Below are positions 8,158 to 13,453 of a stretch of 14,726 nt of DNA, one piece after another. Where the stretch lies: positions 1 through 14,726 of the forward strand of contig JAJZSA010000062.1 of NCBI GenBank assembly GCA_021822115.1, in the 5' to 3' direction. Below the pieces are notes generated by a model, which searched no databases, was not told the DNA's origin, and saw only the letters and a list, made by a program, of their open reading frames with translations. Within the stretch, counting starts at the first letter, position 1. Every line of letters starts with the position of its first letter. The DNA comes from Pseudomonadota bacterium (GTDB lineage: Bacteria; Pseudomonadota; Gammaproteobacteria; Burkholderiales; Gallionellaceae). A program made the translations under genes and the position numbers.

Positions 8158-9531
8158 ATGAGCGAGCCGAACAGCAACGAAAACCCCAGCGGACAGGACC
8201 AGGGCGTCCAGGAGATCCTGCACAAGGTGATCATCGCCCACCAGCAGGCGCTCGCCCTGCTGCAACAGACCGAAGCCGCCTACAGTCGTCTGGTGCCGCA
8301 CCAATTGCTCAGCCTGCTACAGGCCAAGAGCGTCGTGGATGTCAAACTGGGCGATCAGGTCGAACGCAAGATGACCATCCTGTTCTCCGATATCCGCGAC
8401 TTCACGCCGCTGTCGGAATCGATGACGCCGACCGAGAACTTCGAGTTCATCAATTCCTACCTGAGCCAAATGGAGCCGGTGATCAGCCGCCACCACGGCA
8501 TCATCGATAAATACATCGGCGACGCCATCATGGCGCTGTTCGAGAAAGGCGCCGACGAAGCCCTGCACGGCGCGATCGACATGCTGGAACGTCTGGGCTA
8601 TTACAACGCCGGCCGCGCCCGTGCCGGCTACCAACCCATCCACATCGGCATCGGCCTCAACACTGGCATGGTGATGATCGGCACCGTGGGCGGCATCAAC
8701 CGCATGGACAGCACGGTGATCGGCGACGCGGTCAACCTGGCGGCGCGACTGGAAGAAGCCACCAAGACCTACAACACGCCGCTCATCATCAGCCACAACA
8801 CGCTGTACGACCTGAACGACCCCGGCGTTTACCACATCCGCTTCCTCGACCGCATCCGCGTCAAGGGAAAGTCGCAGCCGCTGTCGGTATATGAAGTCTA
8901 CGACAACGACACGGAAGAGCTGCGCAAACTCAAGGACGAGACGCGCGGGCTGTTCGAACAGGCGGTCGCCTATTACCACCTGAAAGACATCGACCGCGCC
9001 ATCCGCGCCTTCAAGAGCTGCATCGAGACCTGCCCGGACGACCTGTGCGCGCACATCTACCTGAAGCGCTGCTACCAATACCAGGCCACCAGCTATCACC
9101 ACGGCACCGGCGAGCTCGATCTGCTACAGACCTGGAAGGACGAGTTCAAGACCAATATCCCGGAGCTTGATGTCGCCCACCAGTCGCTGCTGGAGCGCAT
9201 CAACCAGCATGCCACACGCATCCGCCAGAACGAGAACGACGACTTCCATGACGTCTACGCCTTCCTCAAGCAGTATTGCGAGACCCTGTTCCCGCAGGAA
9301 GAAGCCCAGATGCGCGAACACGAATACCCGTTCACCGACAGCCACATCCAGGAACACCGACGCTTCGTCCAGAACTACCGCGATCTCGAACAGCGCATGC
9401 AAGCCGGCAACGAAGACCCGCGTTATCTGGCCTTCCGCACCGAACTGCTGCTGCTAGACTGGTTCGCCTCCCACGCCACGCGCGCCGACCGCCACTTCGC
9501 CCGCCATCTGCACCAGAAGAACGGCCAGTGA
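8158..9531 (+). CDS. Class III adenylate cyclase with TPR-like linker and C-terminal hemerythrin domain
   Basis: A 457-residue soluble signalling protein with no membrane segments. Residues 17-58 are helical. Residues 70-250 are a class III cyclase with the full catalytic set: metal-binding D78 (FSDIRDFT) and D122 (KYIGD), purine-selecting K118 and T186 (a Lys/Thr pair, as in CyaC-type adenylate rather than guanylate cyclases), and N193/R197 in VNLAARLE. A TPR-like helix pair follows (264-306). Residues 325-453 are a hemerythrin fold: H341 (LDVAH), E381 (FPQEE), H396/H400 (HIQEH), H439 and D444 (HATRAD). The ligand expected four residues before E381 is Leu377, not His. I infer that O2, NO or redox state at a (possibly altered) iron site tunes cAMP synthesis. 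The Shine-Dalgarno is poor (AGG). It is separated from the phosphatase gene by 42 bases and its stop overlaps the ssrA promoter region. Confidence 0.9.
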   Translation: MSEPNSNENPSGQDQGVQEILHKVIIAHQQALALLQQTEAAYSRLVPHQLLSLLQAKSVVDVKLGDQVERKMTILFSDIRDFTPLSESMTPTENFEFINSYLSQMEPVISRHHGIIDKYIGDAIMALFEKGADEALHGAIDMLERLGYYNAGRARAGYQPIHIGIGLNTGMVMIGTVGGINRMDSTVIGDAVNLAARLEEATKTYNTPLIISHNTLYDLNDPGVYHIRFLDRIRVKGKSQPLSVYEVYDNDTEELRKLKDETRGLFEQAVAYYHLKDIDRAIRAFKSCIETCPDDLCAHIYLKRCYQYQATSYHHGTGELDLLQTWKDEFKTNIPELDVAHQSLLERINQHATRIRQNENDDFHDVYAFLKQYCETLFPQEEAQMREHEYPFTDSHIQEHRRFVQNYRDLEQRMQAGNEDPRYLAFRTELLLLDWFASHATRADRHFARHLHQKNGQ

Positions 9532-9534
9532 TTC

Positions 9535-9543
9535 TGTTATAAT
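9535..9543 (+). promoter_or_regulatory. Extended -10 promoter of ssrA
   Basis: TGT followed by a perfect TATAAT (9538-9543) forms an extended -10 element. No good -35 hexamer is present. Transcription would begin near 9550, giving a leader of about 19 bases removed by RNase P. The element begins 4 bases after the cyclase stop codon. Confidence 0.7.
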
Positions 9544-9568
9544 CCGCGCCGCTGTGGCACGAACCACC

Positions 9569-9936
9569 GGGGGCGACTTGGCTTCGACGTGGGTTGCAAA
9601 GCAGCGCAGGGCATACCGAGGACCCGCCACCTCGTAAATAAGCTGGAAACCAAATAGTCGCAAACGACGAAAAGTACGCTCTGGCCGCCTAAGGCTGGAT
9701 CTCACACCCTGGTGTCCGTGCAGGGGCTCGACGGCGCAAGCCTGAGATGAGTGAGATCATTTACACGGAATCGTGACGCGCAGGGCTACTTTACGCGGCA
9801 CTAAACTCAAGGTAGCTCGTCCGTCAGCAGCCCGTCGGTTGGCGTCTGCCGGATCAGATCAAATAGCCAGACTAAGTATGTAGAACTGCCTGTAGAGGGC
9901 TCGCGGACGGGGGTTCAATTCCCCCCGCCTCCACCA
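9569..9936 (+). ncRNA. ssrA: Transfer-messenger RNA (tmRNA), one-piece
   Basis: tmRNA with SmpB rescues stalled ribosomes and tags the nascent chain for proteolysis. It is 368 nt with encoded CCA. The acceptor stem pairs GGGGGCG (9569-9575) with CGCCTCC (9926-9932), all paired with one G-U. The T arm is GGGGG-TTCAATT-CCCCC (9909-9925). The tag frame begins with resume codon GCA at 9660 and ends at TAA 9690-9692, encoding ANDEKYALAA, with the usual ALAA protease-recognition end. The conserved 5' GGCGACTTGGCTTCGACG block is present. The gene is uninterrupted, not a permuted two-piece form. The mobile element begins at its 3' end. Confidence 0.98.
9909..9936 (+). other. Probable attL: 3' end of ssrA used as integration site
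   Basis: Tyrosine integrases of the P4/DUF4102 family commonly recombine within the T-arm/acceptor end of tRNA or tmRNA genes. An integrase of this type begins 165 bases downstream, reading away from ssrA. The exact core cannot be set without attR, which would be a copy of part of this segment beyond the window. Confidence 0.5.
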
Positions 9937-9969
9937 ATTAAGTATCCAAAGCAGTCCAAGGAAATGCAC

Positions 9970-9993
9970 AAAAGCCCGCCACAGCGGGCTTTT
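9970..9993 (+). terminator. Rho-independent terminator after ssrA
   Basis: AAAAGCCCGC (9970-9979) pairs perfectly with GCGGGCTTTT (9984-9993) around a CACA loop, followed by TGCTTTG. This 10-bp stem with a T-run is a classical intrinsic terminator. It would end ssrA transcription and insulate the integrase gene. If integration occurred at the end of ssrA, this terminator came with the element. Confidence 0.85.
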
Positions 9994-10031
9994 TGCTTTG
10001 TTTCGTGTGTTTTCCAGTCCGCGCCAGTCCA

Positions 10032-10061
10032 TTGACATCCGGGGGCAACTGGGGGCAACAT
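10032..10061 (+). promoter_or_regulatory. Candidate integrase promoter
   Basis: A perfect TTGACA lies at 10032-10037. The best -10 is CAACAT (10056-10061, spacer 18), a weak match that keeps the important A and final T. GGGGGCAAC repeats fill the spacer and -10 region, so a repeat-binding protein would be expected to block this promoter. Confidence 0.35.
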
Positions 10062-10099
10062 CGGGGGCAACTGACCTACAGCCAGAAGGAGTTGCCCCC
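10041..10099 (+). repeat. GGGGGCAAC repeats in the integrase leader
   Basis: Three direct copies lie at 10041-10050, 10051-10059 and 10063-10072. One inverted copy, GTTGCCCCC (10091-10099), sits between the AAGGAG Shine-Dalgarno (10086-10091) and the ATG at 10102. A further dyad (GTTGCCCCC at 10213-10221 and GGGGGCAA at 10225-10232) lies inside the integrase gene. Copies lie on both sides of the start codon. They could be integrase arm-type sites, operators for autoregulation, or a translational hairpin that hides the ribosome site. Confidence 0.7.
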
Positions 10100-10101
10100 A
10101 A

Positions 10102-11346
10102 ATGTCCCTGACCGACACCGCGATCCGCAACGCCAAGCCCGGCCTTACGCCTGCCGGGAAGGAAACGACCAAACCATACAAGCTGGGCGATACCGGCGGC
10201 CTGTATCTGGAAGTTGCCCCCAGTGGGGGCAAGTGGTGGCGGTTGAAGTACCGCCACGGCGGGAAGGAAAAGCGGCTTTCCCTGGGCGTCTATCCTGACG
10301 TGAGCTTGAAGGATGCCCGGCAGCGCCGCGACGATGCCCGCAAGTTGCTGGCGAACGACATAGACCCGGCAGAGAACCGCAAGGCAGCGAAGGCCGCAAA
10401 GGTTGAGCGGGCAGGCAACAGCTTCGAAGTAATCGCCCGCGAGTGGTATGCAAAGAACTCCCCCAACTGGGCGGAGAATCACGGCAAGCGCATCTTGCAA
10501 CGGTTGGAGCGCGACCTGTTCCCGTGGATTGGTGGCCGTCCGATTGCCGAGATAACCGCCCCGGAACTACTGGCCGTATTGCGCCGGATCGAGGAGCGCG
10601 GCGCAGTGGAAACGGCGCACCGAGCCCACCAGAACTGCGGGCAGGTATTCCGCTATGCCATCGCCACCGGGCGAGCTGAGCGCGACCCCTCCCCCGACCT
10701 CAAGGGCGCGTTGCCGCCGGTCAAGGAAAAACACCTTGCCGCGATCACCGACCCGAAGCAGATAGGCGCACTGCTGCGCGCGATGGACGATTACCAGGGC
10801 CAGTTTGTGACCAAGTGCGCCCTGCGCCTCGCCCCGCTGTTCTTTGTCCGCCCTGGCGAACTGCGCAAAGCCGAGTGGGCAGAATTCGACCTCGACAAAG
10901 CCGAGTGGAACATCCCCGCCGAACGCATGAAGATGCGCGAGCCGCACCTTGTGCCGCTGTCCGCTCAAGCCGTGGCGATTCTGCGCGAGCTTCACGCCCT
11001 TACCGGCAGCGGGCGCTATGTGTTCCCCGGCGCACGATCCAATGGCCGCCCAATGAGTGACAACGCAATCCTTGCTGCCCTACGCCGCATGGGCTTCGCC
11101 AAGGATGAAATGAGCGGCCACGGCTTCCGAGCAATGGCGCGCACCATTCTGGATGAAGTGTTGCAGGTGCGTCCGGACTATATCGAGCACCAGCTCGCCC
11201 ATGCCGTGCGCGATCCGAACGGGCGGGCATACAACCGCACTGCGCACCTGGTGGAGCGCCGCAAGATGATGCAGCTTTGGGCGGACTATCTGGACAAGTT
11301 GAAGGTGGGCGCGGAGGTGATACAACTGCACAGCACGGCCGCTTGA
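10102..11346 (+). CDS. Tyrosine recombinase/integrase, P4-type with N-terminal DUF4102 domain
   Basis: This site-specific recombinase integrates and excises the element. It has 414 residues, normal for the family. Residues 1-90 are the DUF4102/arm-binding domain (LTDTAIRNAKP at 3-13, DTGGLYLEVAPSGGKWWRLKY at 30-50). Residues 107-200 are the SAM-like core-binding domain. The catalytic domain follows, with R250 (VRPGELR), K277 (RMKMREPHLVPL), H340 and R343 (HGFR), H367 (QLAH) and the nucleophile Y377 (AYNRTAHL). All expected residues are present, so it is probably active. AAGGAG lies 10 bases before ATG 10102. It reads away from ssrA on the same strand. The start codon sits directly behind a GTTGCCCCC repeat, suggesting regulation in the leader. 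Confidence 0.96.
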   Translation: MSLTDTAIRNAKPGLTPAGKETTKPYKLGDTGGLYLEVAPSGGKWWRLKYRHGGKEKRLSLGVYPDVSLKDARQRRDDARKLLANDIDPAENRKAAKAAKVERAGNSFEVIAREWYAKNSPNWAENHGKRILQRLERDLFPWIGGRPIAEITAPELLAVLRRIEERGAVETAHRAHQNCGQVFRYAIATGRAERDPSPDLKGALPPVKEKHLAAITDPKQIGALLRAMDDYQGQFVTKCALRLAPLFFVRPGELRKAEWAEFDLDKAEWNIPAERMKMREPHLVPLSAQAVAILRELHALTGSGRYVFPGARSNGRPMSDNAILAALRRMGFAKDEMSGHGFRAMARTILDEVLQVRPDYIEHQLAHAVRDPNGRAYNRTAHLVERRKMMQLWADYLDKLKVGAEVIQLHSTAA

Positions 11347-11471
11347 TCGAGACGAGTATCGCGACATAACGAGCAACGCCGTCTCCCATGCGGTTCATGA
11401 GGAAGCGGCGCCAAGGTGTAGCACCACCTCAACCGCCTGACCACAACGCAATCTATAAGGAGGAACGCATC

Positions 11472-11774
11472 ATGGCAACTGTTAGTTATACCAACCCAAA
11501 TAATAGCATTGGCACCGGTGATTTTTCCGATCCGCGAGTGATTCTCGTGCGCAAGGATGATCCGCGAATCTGCGCCCGCCCAGAGTCAGAATGCCACATA
11601 GAGCAGGCTTGTGATTCGCCAACCTATGTTGCCGTCGGAGCAAGTGCAACAGACGAGCAGCTAGCGAAAGTAACCGCACGTTATGGTGTGCCTATAGCTG
11701 ATCTGTTCGAGTTCAGAAATGCGGCTAGCCTAACTGCGAAAGGCGCAGTTTCGTTTATGTTGGTCGCGATGTGA
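11472..11774 (+). CDS. Unrecognised 100-aa protein, possible cargo
   Basis: I do not recognise this family. The frame extends upstream to 11388, but the start at 11472 is preferred because a strong AAGGAGGA Shine-Dalgarno (11457-11464) lies 7 bases before that ATG. The first 20 residues are Asn/Ser/Thr/Gly-rich. Three cysteines follow (34, 41, 47). The C-terminal half contains ATDEQLAKVTARYGVPIADL (59-78), faintly like a LysM-type or small helical repeat; that resemblance is too weak to call. There is no signal peptide or membrane segment. Codon use is less GC-rich than the integrase. Its stop overlaps a GTG-started small frame by 4 bases, suggesting a coupled pair. A 125-base leader with no clear promoter separates it from the integrase. 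Confidence 0.65.
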   Translation: MATVSYTNPNNSIGTGDFSDPRVILVRKDDPRICARPESECHIEQACDSPTYVAVGASATDEQLAKVTARYGVPIADLFEFRNAASLTAKGAVSFMLVAM

Positions 11775-11914
11775 GCTTGCCGGAAGGCGGTAAGTTGCTC
11801 CTTTCCCGTCTGTCGGAGATGTTTGACTCTGCGCACCAGATGGAAAACGCATTGCAGCGCATTCGCCAACAATACCCGGATGCGCGCGGCATTATGGTTC
11901 AGACTTTAGGCTAG
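11771..11914 (+). CDS. Unrecognised 47-aa small protein coupled to the preceding gene
   Basis: This short frame starts with GTG at 11771, overlapping the TGA of the 100-aa gene (GTGA junction), and ends at TAG 11912-11914. It encodes 47 residues. The middle (residues 8-35) looks amphipathic and helical (LLLSRLSEMFDSAHQMENAL, then QRIRQQYPDARG). The 4-base overlap is the same coupling style seen between replication genes of this element, which favours a real gene. There is no ATG start and no recognised family, so it could also be a random open frame. A partner or regulator of the 100-aa protein is a guess. Confidence 0.4.
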   Translation: MSLPEGGKLLLSRLSEMFDSAHQMENALQRIRQQYPDARGIMVQTLG

Positions 11915-12050
11915 ACAATAGCTATAGCCAACGCTGTGGAAGATGTTGATACTTCTACGGCGGGTGTTCGTGGAACCGAACTCCAGACTTGGCGAGCACG
12001 GTAAATTACCCACTGACGCCTCTCCTCATCAGCGCTTGGTCAAGGCTATT

Positions 12051-12632
12051 TCAGTCATCAGCACCTGTCGTGTTTGGCGGGCAATAATTGCGGAACAACT
12101 TCCAAACGTATCGGCCTGCGTAGTTGTATTGGCAGTGGTAATCGCCGTACCCAGTTATTTCGAATTTACCAGTAAAGAACGCATCCGGTTTGCGCTTTTG
12201 CTTTTCATTTGATTCAAACGACGGCTTTTGCCCCAAACAATCGCGAGCATATAACTGGCGGAATTTATTTTGGAGAGCCAATCCTTCGATATTTGAAGGT
12301 TTAAAATTCTCGATTTCGGCGCGACGCTTTTCGCAAGCAGCATTCTGCAGCTCGTCTACCTTTTCAGAAGGTTGAGGGTCCTGCATAGCTGCCACCGATC
12401 TTTGCTTGGTGCGCTGAGCATCCCGCGTGTAACGGGTTACTTCACCGGTGCTATGTACAACTGAGTATGGCGGAAGATCTTTTGCTTTCTTTACCTCCTC
12501 ACCATGTTCATTTGGTTCGCAGGGAGTACTCCTTATGATTTTCGCGCCATCACGATCTATGCATGAATACACCGCAGCGCCTGCGGCATTGCATGCCAGC
12601 ATCAGAAGAGCAAACGTTATTCGCTTGAACAT
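12051..12632 (-). CDS. Secreted DUF4124-domain protein
   Basis: 193 residues with a clear signal peptide: MFKR, a hydrophobic stretch (5-17) and an AGA-A cleavage site near residue 19. The mature N-terminus AVYSCIDRDGAKIIRSTPC (20-38) matches the DUF4124 pattern, a small domain common in secreted or periplasmic betaproteobacterial proteins of unknown function. Residues 40-155 are charged and helical. The mature protein has six cysteines (24, 38, 100, 132, 167, 184), enough for three disulfides. A strong GGGAGGAG Shine-Dalgarno precedes ATG 12632. It is the only minus-strand gene in the visible element, converges on the 100/47-aa pair, and has lower GC than its neighbours, so it is probably cargo rather than a core element gene. 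Confidence 0.85.
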   Translation of the reverse strand: MFKRITFALLMLACNAAGAAVYSCIDRDGAKIIRSTPCEPNEHGEEVKKAKDLPPYSVVHSTGEVTRYTRDAQRTKQRSVAAMQDPQPSEKVDELQNAACEKRRAEIENFKPSNIEGLALQNKFRQLYARDCLGQKPSFESNEKQKRKPDAFFTGKFEITGYGDYHCQYNYAGRYVWKLFRNYCPPNTTGADD

Positions 12633-12677
12633 ACTCCTCCCCCTTTAGAACAACTGGTTCCACTCTCGGTGCAGCGA

Positions 12678-12706
12678 AGCCTATGGAATAGGTAAAGCTG
12701 TGTCAA
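12678..12706 (-). promoter_or_regulatory. Candidate promoter of the DUF4124 gene
   Basis: Read on the minus strand, a perfect TTGACA (12706-12701) is followed after 17 bases by TAGGCT (12683-12678), which keeps the key A and last T of the -10 box. The predicted start near 12671 gives a leader of about 39 bases. Confidence 0.45.
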
Positions 12707-12795
12707 CCTCGCGCACCCGCACAGGCAAATCGCGGCGGACACAATCAGCATTTGACCTGACTAGCCCAACCGCTCGCGCCGGCGTCCATTCAGGC

Positions 12796-12823
12796 TTGAC
12801 ACCAGTACGGAATAGGGTAGAAG
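12796..12823 (+). promoter_or_regulatory. Candidate promoter of the alpA-replication module
   Basis: A perfect TTGACA (12796-12801) and TAGAAG (12818-12823, 4/6) are separated by 16 bases. The predicted start near 12830 would give a leader of about 190 bases containing the dyad cluster before alpA. Confidence 0.35.
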
Positions 12824-12973
12824 CATAGATTAAGGCTCGCCGAGATGGCGCCCTTGGCTGCACCTCTCCGGCCCCGCGCCACGGCGACAAGTGGGCTGTC
12901 GGTCATCATGCGAACACGATCTGCAGCGAGCCGGGAAGGTGGCAGCGAGCAACAAATAAAGCACGTCGAGAGA

Positions 12974-13004
12974 CGTTCTGGAACGCCGTGAGGCGTCCCG
13001 TTCC
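12974..13004 (+). promoter_or_regulatory. Nested inverted repeats in the alpA leader
   Basis: CGTTC (12974-12978) and GAACG (12981-12985) form a compact dyad. GGAACG (12980-12985) can instead pair with CGTTCC (12999-13004), and CGCC-GTGA-GGCG (12984-12995) forms an inner hairpin with a GNRA-type loop. The cluster ends 5 bases before the AAGGAG Shine-Dalgarno (13010-13015). It could be an operator or an RNA switch controlling alpA translation. Confidence 0.45.
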
Positions 13005-13020
13005 CATTGAAGGAGTCGTC

Positions 13021-13284
13021 ATGGATCTACCTGTCCGAGTTGAATTCATCAAAGCATCGGAGGTGTGCCGGCTGCGCGCACGTGGTCGGTCATCCACGTA
13101 TGCAGACATTCAAAACGGTTTGCTCACCAATCCCGTAAAAATCGGTGGAACGGGAAGTTCCTCTGTTGCTTGGCCAAGGCATGAAATCGATATGCTCAAC
13201 GCCGCGCGACTCGCCGGAAAAAGTGATGCGGAGATACGGCAAATTGTCGAAGCGCTGCACCTCGCCAGGGCCGATGCGCTATGA
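13021..13284 (+). CDS. AlpA-family phage regulatory protein (HTH)
   Basis: An 87-residue DNA-binding protein resembling the AlpA/excisionase-like MerR-type winged-helix family. EFIKASEVCRLRARGRSSTYADI (8-30) aligns with the typical EVCRxTGLSRSTIYxxI helix-turn-helix. NPVKIG (37-42), then SSSVAWPRHEID (46-57), is the wing and final helix. In CP4-57 and Gram-negative PICIs, AlpA proteins switch on excision or the satellite module; here it heads the replication genes and may control them. The frame is open from 12988 (GTG), but ATG 13021 has AAGGAG 5 bases upstream and fits the family N-terminus. The recognition helix is unusually Arg-rich (RLRARGRSS). Its stop overlaps the next gene in an ATGA junction. 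Confidence 0.85.
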   Translation: MDLPVRVEFIKASEVCRLRARGRSSTYADIQNGLLTNPVKIGGTGSSSVAWPRHEIDMLNAARLAGKSDAEIRQIVEALHLARADAL

Positions 13285-13451
13285 GCGCCCCCTTTCCCCC
13301 GCGCAGGAAGCGCAAATTCACACCAAGTGTCCCCCTTAGCGTTCGGCATCAGCAATACGAGCAATTGAAGAGCGAGCTGACCGCCCTCGCCAAGACTCCC
13401 GCTGAATACGATGCCGCGCGCCGGCGCGCGGCCGAGATCGCAGGGGTGTAA
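13281..13451 (+). CDS. Small 56-aa protein of the replication module
   Basis: This short frame starts at ATG 13281, overlapping the AlpA-like stop by 4 bases, and ends at TAA 13449-13451, 2 bases before the replication protein. It encodes 56 residues: a basic, proline-rich N-terminus (APFPPRRKRKF at 3-13) and a helical tail (YEQLKSELTALAKTPAEYDA, then ARRRAAEIAG). I do not recognise a named family. Tight packing between two well-supported genes, plus composition like theirs, argues that it is real. A nucleic-acid-binding or adaptor role would fit the basic N-terminus but is inference. Confidence 0.7.
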   Translation: MSAPFPPRRKRKFTPSVPLSVRHQQYEQLKSELTALAKTPAEYDAARRRAAEIAGV

Positions 13452-13453
13452 CC

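Larger units (their letters stand above)
12633..13020. other. 388-base divergent intergenic region
   Basis: This is the only gap over 300 bases. It separates the leftward DUF4124 gene from the rightward alpA-like gene and holds a candidate promoter for each. It also has a GCAGCGAGC direct repeat (12923-12931 and 12942-12950) and a dyad cluster just before alpA. A 69-codon open frame on the minus strand (12890-12681) has no Shine-Dalgarno or recognised similarity and covers the DUF4124 promoter, so I do not call it a gene. Confidence 0.5.

Noticed and set aside
9873..9945. TAAGTAT repeated inside ssrA (9873-9879) and just after it (9939-9945) as a possible att core
   Set aside because: Only 7 bases long, and one copy is in conserved tmRNA sequence; chance is a sufficient explanation.
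11943..12212. An 89-codon plus-strand open frame with a hydrophobic patch
   Set aside because: Most of it is antisense to the DUF4124 gene, which has a signal peptide, domain match and strong Shine-Dalgarno. This frame has no ribosome site.
12681..12890. A 69-codon minus-strand open frame between DUF4124 and alpA
   Set aside because: No Shine-Dalgarno or recognised motif, and its 3' end covers the best DUF4124 promoter.
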